From the NCBI RefSeq assembly GCF_000227295.1, contig NZ_JH165054.1, positions 1,548,550-1,612,549 of the forward strand: a stretch of DNA of 64,000 nucleotides. The letters are read 5' to 3'. Below are positions 61,456 to 64,000 of this stretch, in pieces. This stretch comes from Cutibacterium avidum ATCC 25577 (GTDB lineage: Bacteria; Actinomycetota; Actinomycetes; Propionibacteriales; Propionibacteriaceae). The translations under genes were made by a program, and so were the position numbers. The notes beneath the pieces were generated by a model. The model had not been told where the DNA came from and searched no databases. It worked only from the letters and a program-made list of their open reading frames with translations. The first letter of the stretch is position 1, and the number at the start of each line of letters is the position of its first letter.

Positions 61456-62297
61456 CGATCACCTCTCTCGACGACGCCGCCTGGGACTCTCCCTGGCGGC
61501 GTCGTTCGGTCGGGGAGAAAGTCGCCCTGTCGACGGCTCTCCTCCTGACCTCACTGTGCACCCCGTCGATGGAGGCGTCGTCGTTGGTCAGCCCGGTCGT
61601 GGGCTCCGGCATCTGGCCGGGGGCGCTGTTGGCCGGGATCGTCAGCATGATCGTCATCCTCGGTCCGGCGCGCATCCAGGGGCGAGTGCTGTGGCAGGCG
61701 ATGGCTGCCCCGATCGTCTTCCTCTTCTTCGGCGGGATCTCCGTCCTCATCAGCCTCGGTTCCAGCCCGGCGGGAACGGTCTGGTGGCATTCCGGGGTAT
61801 TCAGTATCGGTCCGGTCTCCACCGCCCAGGCAATGTCCTTGGTGGAGCACGGCGTCTGTGGCACGCTCACCCTCATGGTGCTGGCCGTCACCACTCCCAT
61901 GGTTGACCTGCTCACCTGGATGCGAAAGTTCCACATCCCCGATCCGTTGCTCGAGATCGCCTCCTTGACCTACCGACTCATCTTCGTGCTGCTCGACACC
62001 CTGGTCACGGCCAGCGAAGCTCAGCACGCCCGCCTTGGTGACGCCCCGGAGGGGAGATTTGGCGGGTTCAACCGGCGCATGAACAACACCGCCGCGCTGC
62101 TGGGATCGGTGGGTATTCGCGCCTGGACAAGGGCCAACCGCCTCAACGACGGCCTGGTCAACCGAGGATTCGAGTCCGCCTTGGTGACCCTGCCCGTCAA
62201 ACGCGTCGGATCAGCGCGTTTCAAAATCATCGTCGTCATCGTCATCGCTGCTGTCTGGGCGATCAGCTGGTCGACGACCGGAAGGATTTTCAGATGA
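61452..62297 (+). CDS. cbiQ: Cobalt ECF transporter T component CbiQ
   Basis: The 281-residue membrane coupling protein has four to five helices and the two EcfT coupling motifs ([10 protein letters not shown] and [11 protein letters not shown]) that contact the ATPase. It overlaps cbiN and cbiO by four bases each. The N-terminal 20 residues are polar. Confidence 0.92.
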   Translation: MTITSLDDAAWDSPWRRRSVGEKVALSTALLLTSLCTPSMEASSLVSPVVGSGIWPGALLAGIVSMIVILGPARIQGRVLWQAMAAPIVFLFFGGISVLISLGSSPAGTVWWHSGVFSIGPVSTAQAMSLVEHGVCGTLTLMVLAVTTPMVDLLTWMRKFHIPDPLLEIASLTYRLIFVLLDTLVTASEAQHARLGDAPEGRFGGFNRRMNNTAALLGSVGIRAWTRANRLNDGLVNRGFESALVTLPVKRVGSARFKIIVVIVIAAVWAISWSTTGRIFR

Positions 62298-63127
62298 GTG
62301 ACGAGGTCCTACTGTCGACCGAGCACCTGTACGCCACCCACCCTGGCCGGCCCATGGTGCTCACCGACGTCAACGTCACCTTTCGTGCTGGAGTTCGGGT
62401 GGCGATTCTGGGAGCAAACGGATCGGGCAAGACGACGCTGATGCGCTGCCTGTCAGGCTCCCTCAAACCCGTCAAGGGCAAGGTCAAGAGGGGTGGCACC
62501 GTGCTCGGTCACGGGCGCACCCAGCTTCGTGAGCACCGTCGGGCGGTTCAGCTCGTCCTCCAGGACCCCGACGACCAACTCTTCAGCGCTGACGTGAGCC
62601 AGGACGTCTCCTTCGGCCCGATGAACATGGGGCTGGACGTGGCGGAGGTGCGCGATCGCGTCGCCGAGGCCCTGCAGCTGCTCGGGGCCAGCCATCTTGC
62701 CGAGCGTGCCACCCACCAGCTGTCCTATGGTGAACGCAAGAGGATTGCTGTCGCCGGTGCCGTCGCCATGCGCCCGGATCTGCTTCTCCTTGACGAGCCC
62801 ACCGCCGGACTCGATCCGGTTGGCGTCACCAAGATGCTGGAGGCATTGGACCGTCTGCGTGACCACGGTACGACTGTGGCGATGGCCACCCATGACGTCG
62901 ACCTGGCTCTGGCCTGGGCCGACGAGGCTCTCATCGTCGTCGACGGTGGAGTGCGGCAGGGGCCGATCGACGAGTTGCTCGCCAATGTGACCATGGTGGA
63001 GAGGGCTCATCTGCACTTGCCGTGGCCCCTCGAGCTGGTCCGACGCCTTGGCATAGACGAGCGTCCCCGCACGATGAGTGAGGTCGTCGCGATCCTGTCA
63101 CACCGGCCGCCGAGCACTTCACGGTGA
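62294..63127 (+). CDS. cbiO: Cobalt ECF transporter ATPase CbiO
   Basis: The 277-residue ATPase has Walker [13 protein letters not shown] (39-50), Q-loop [14 protein letters not shown], signature [15 protein letters not shown], Walker [13 protein letters not shown] and the switch [11 protein letters not shown]. It powers CbiMNQ. It is the last gene of the cobalt operon. No clear terminator lies in the 67 bases before the next gene. Confidence 0.95.
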   Translation: MSDEVLLSTEHLYATHPGRPMVLTDVNVTFRAGVRVAILGANGSGKTTLMRCLSGSLKPVKGKVKRGGTVLGHGRTQLREHRRAVQLVLQDPDDQLFSADVSQDVSFGPMNMGLDVAEVRDRVAEALQLLGASHLAERATHQLSYGERKRIAVAGAVAMRPDLLLLDEPTAGLDPVGVTKMLEALDRLRDHGTTVAMATHDVDLALAWADEALIVVDGGVRQGPIDELLANVTMVERAHLHLPWPLELVRRLGIDERPRTMSEVVAILSHRPPSTSR

Positions 63128-63194
63128 CGCCGTGTTGCCTCGTGACACCAGCGACATGAGTCACGTTTGATGGGGTGACCGCTGCGGTGGTTCG

Positions 63195-63884
63195 ATGGTC
63201 GTCATGAACAGGTCATCGTCGAGTACTGCGCTGATCATTGGCGCGGTTGTCGTACCGATCGCCGTCTGCGCGGTGTTGAGCGCCCTCATCGACGTCTTCG
63301 TCGCACCCGCAGCCGCCCTCGTACTCGTTCTCGTCATCGTCTTCTTCTGTCTGAGAGGATCCTGGCTCGTTGACGCGCTGGTCATCGTGGTCAGCGCTCT
63401 CAGTTTCGACTTCTTCCTGACATTCCCGTACCGGAGCATGAAGATCGCCTCTAGCCCTGACATCGAGGTGACGATCGTTCTTCTCGCAGTCGGTGCCGCG
63501 ATCGCCGGTATCTCGCGCTGGGCTCTGACGGCCTCGGACCTGGCCGAGCAGCGCCAGGGATATGTTGCCTCGGCACTCGATGCTCGCTCAGGCGGGCTGA
63601 GCCATGAAGACATCGCTCAGAAACTCGCCAGTCTCGTCGGGGCTGAGGCAGGTGTGTGGGTGGACGGCAATCCGCCGGCCGGGGAGGCCGTCGTCCAGAA
63701 CTCGACCACCATGCGCACGGATGTCGGGCTGGAGGATCCTTCCCGGGTTGGTTTTCCCACCGACCGGTTCATCTGCTTCCCGGCGACCGGTGGCTACATC
63801 CGAGTCTCGGCGGCGTCTCGCCATGTGCGCCCCACCGCCGAGCAGATGCGGGCTGCCTGCCTGCTGGCCTCCCAGATCAGCTGA
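63195..63884 (+). CDS. DUF4118 membrane protein with GAF-like C-terminus (KdpD-like, no kinase)
   Basis: In this 229-residue protein, residues 12-100 form four hydrophobic helices with SFDFFLTFPYRSMKIAS, the pattern of the KdpD membrane domain (DUF4118). The rest (about 120-229) is a small soluble domain resembling part of a GAF domain, and no kinase domain follows. ATG 63195 or 63204 may be the start; neither has a strong ribosome site. Its function is unknown. It is not clearly linked to the cobalt operon. Confidence 0.7.
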   Translation: MVVMNRSSSSTALIIGAVVVPIAVCAVLSALIDVFVAPAAALVLVLVIVFFCLRGSWLVDALVIVVSALSFDFFLTFPYRSMKIASSPDIEVTIVLLAVGAAIAGISRWALTASDLAEQRQGYVASALDARSGGLSHEDIAQKLASLVGAEAGVWVDGNPPAGEAVVQNSTTMRTDVGLEDPSRVGFPTDRFICFPATGGYIRVSAASRHVRPTAEQMRAACLLASQIS

Positions 63885-63924
63885 GTCCAGGATCAGACAA
63901 CTGTGCACACTGGGTGGCTCGTCG

Positions 63925-64000
63925 TCACTCAGTGTGCTGCCAGGTCCACGCCACGACGGTGCGGGCCGGTTTCCAGCCCCGCAGCCGGCCGATGCTGTCG
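63925..64000 (-). CDS. C-terminal end of an unidentified protein (truncated by window edge)
   Basis: The minus-strand frame ends at TGA 63927-63925 with DSIGRLRGWKPARTVVAWTW and QHTE, which looks protein-like, but 24 residues are too few for an assignment. A GCACACTG/CAGTGTGC inverted repeat (63905-63937) next to the stop may be a terminator shared with the DUF4118 gene. Confidence 0.35.
   Translation of the reverse strand, partial: DSIGRLRGWKPARTVVAWTWQHTE

Noticed and set aside
1-64000. CRISPR arrays, insertion sequences, prophage or attachment sites
   Set aside because: No regularly spaced repeats, transposase motifs, integrase or terminal inverted repeats were seen. The only compositional outlier is the AT-rich patch near 29.5-30 kb.

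Overview
The window is a high-G+C actinobacterial chromosome segment. Gene content points to a propionic-acid bacterium close to Cutibacterium/Propionibacterium: an anaerobic cobalamin pathway with fused CbiE-CbiG-CbiH and CbiX-SirC proteins, a long-form serine hydroxymethyltransferase, a PTS, and the actinobacterial CarD, LpqE and SenX3-RegX3 sets. The species cannot be fixed from sequence reading alone. No rRNA, tRNA, insertion sequence or CRISPR array was seen. Most of the window is ordinary core chromosome.

Layout. 1-4.8 kb: edge of a short-chain dehydrogenase, the general PTS proteins (ptsH-ptsI), ispD-ispF for isoprenoids, and orphan PTS subunits. 4.8-11.2 kb: carD, an LpqE-like lipoprotein, regX3-senX3, phoU behind a Pho-box-like repeat, a polysaccharide deacetylase lipoprotein and gpmA. 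11.2-16.6 kb: a galactitol-type IIA/IIB pair, asparagine uptake and hydrolysis (ansP-ansA), a possible gene relic and glyA. 16.7-24 kb: kdgK with a damaged eda, rlmB, cysS, a DUF4032 protein and metB. 24.1-28 kb: an eight-gene Asp23/Gls24 envelope-stress operon carrying its own ECF sigma factor and a protein that joins an anti-sigma-like zinc motif to an Asp23-like domain. 28-31.6 kb: a sugar-ABC ATPase, an AT-rich patch with three tiny overlapping ORFs, and sdaA. 31.8-37.3 kb: a ROK-repressor/Gfo-Idh-oxidoreductase fusion leading a CUT1 sugar ABC operon. 37.4-42.8 kb: threonine catabolism (tdh-kbl) and an osmoprotectant ABC transporter. 42.9-49.9 kb: assorted housekeeping genes and an ABC-2 exporter with a DesK/DesR-type two-component system. 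50.2-63.1 kb: cobalamin synthesis (cbiB, cobQ, riboswitch, cbiL, cbiF, cbiEGH, cbiX-sirC, an unknown gene, and cbiC on the other strand) and cobalt uptake (riboswitch, cbiMNQO). 63.2 kb to the end: a DUF4118 protein and a truncated reading frame.

Functionally, ansA, sdaA, glyA and tdh-kbl all feed amino acids towards pyruvate, glycine and acetyl-CoA, as expected of a fermentative propionibacterium. The cobalamin locus would supply the B12 that methylmalonyl-CoA mutase needs. The PTS, the ABC importers and kdgK/eda handle sugars.

A recurrent feature is a TAnnnT hexamer ending 6-7 bases before an ATG or GTG with no Shine-Dalgarno sequence (ispD, gpmA, cysS and its divergent neighbour, the sigma gene, cbiB and others). 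This suggests that leaderless transcripts are common. The points most worth checking are the Asp23/sigma/zinc-motif operon, the ROK-oxidoreductase fusion, the AT-rich micro-ORF operon, the doubly damaged eda and the unknown gene inside the B12 locus.
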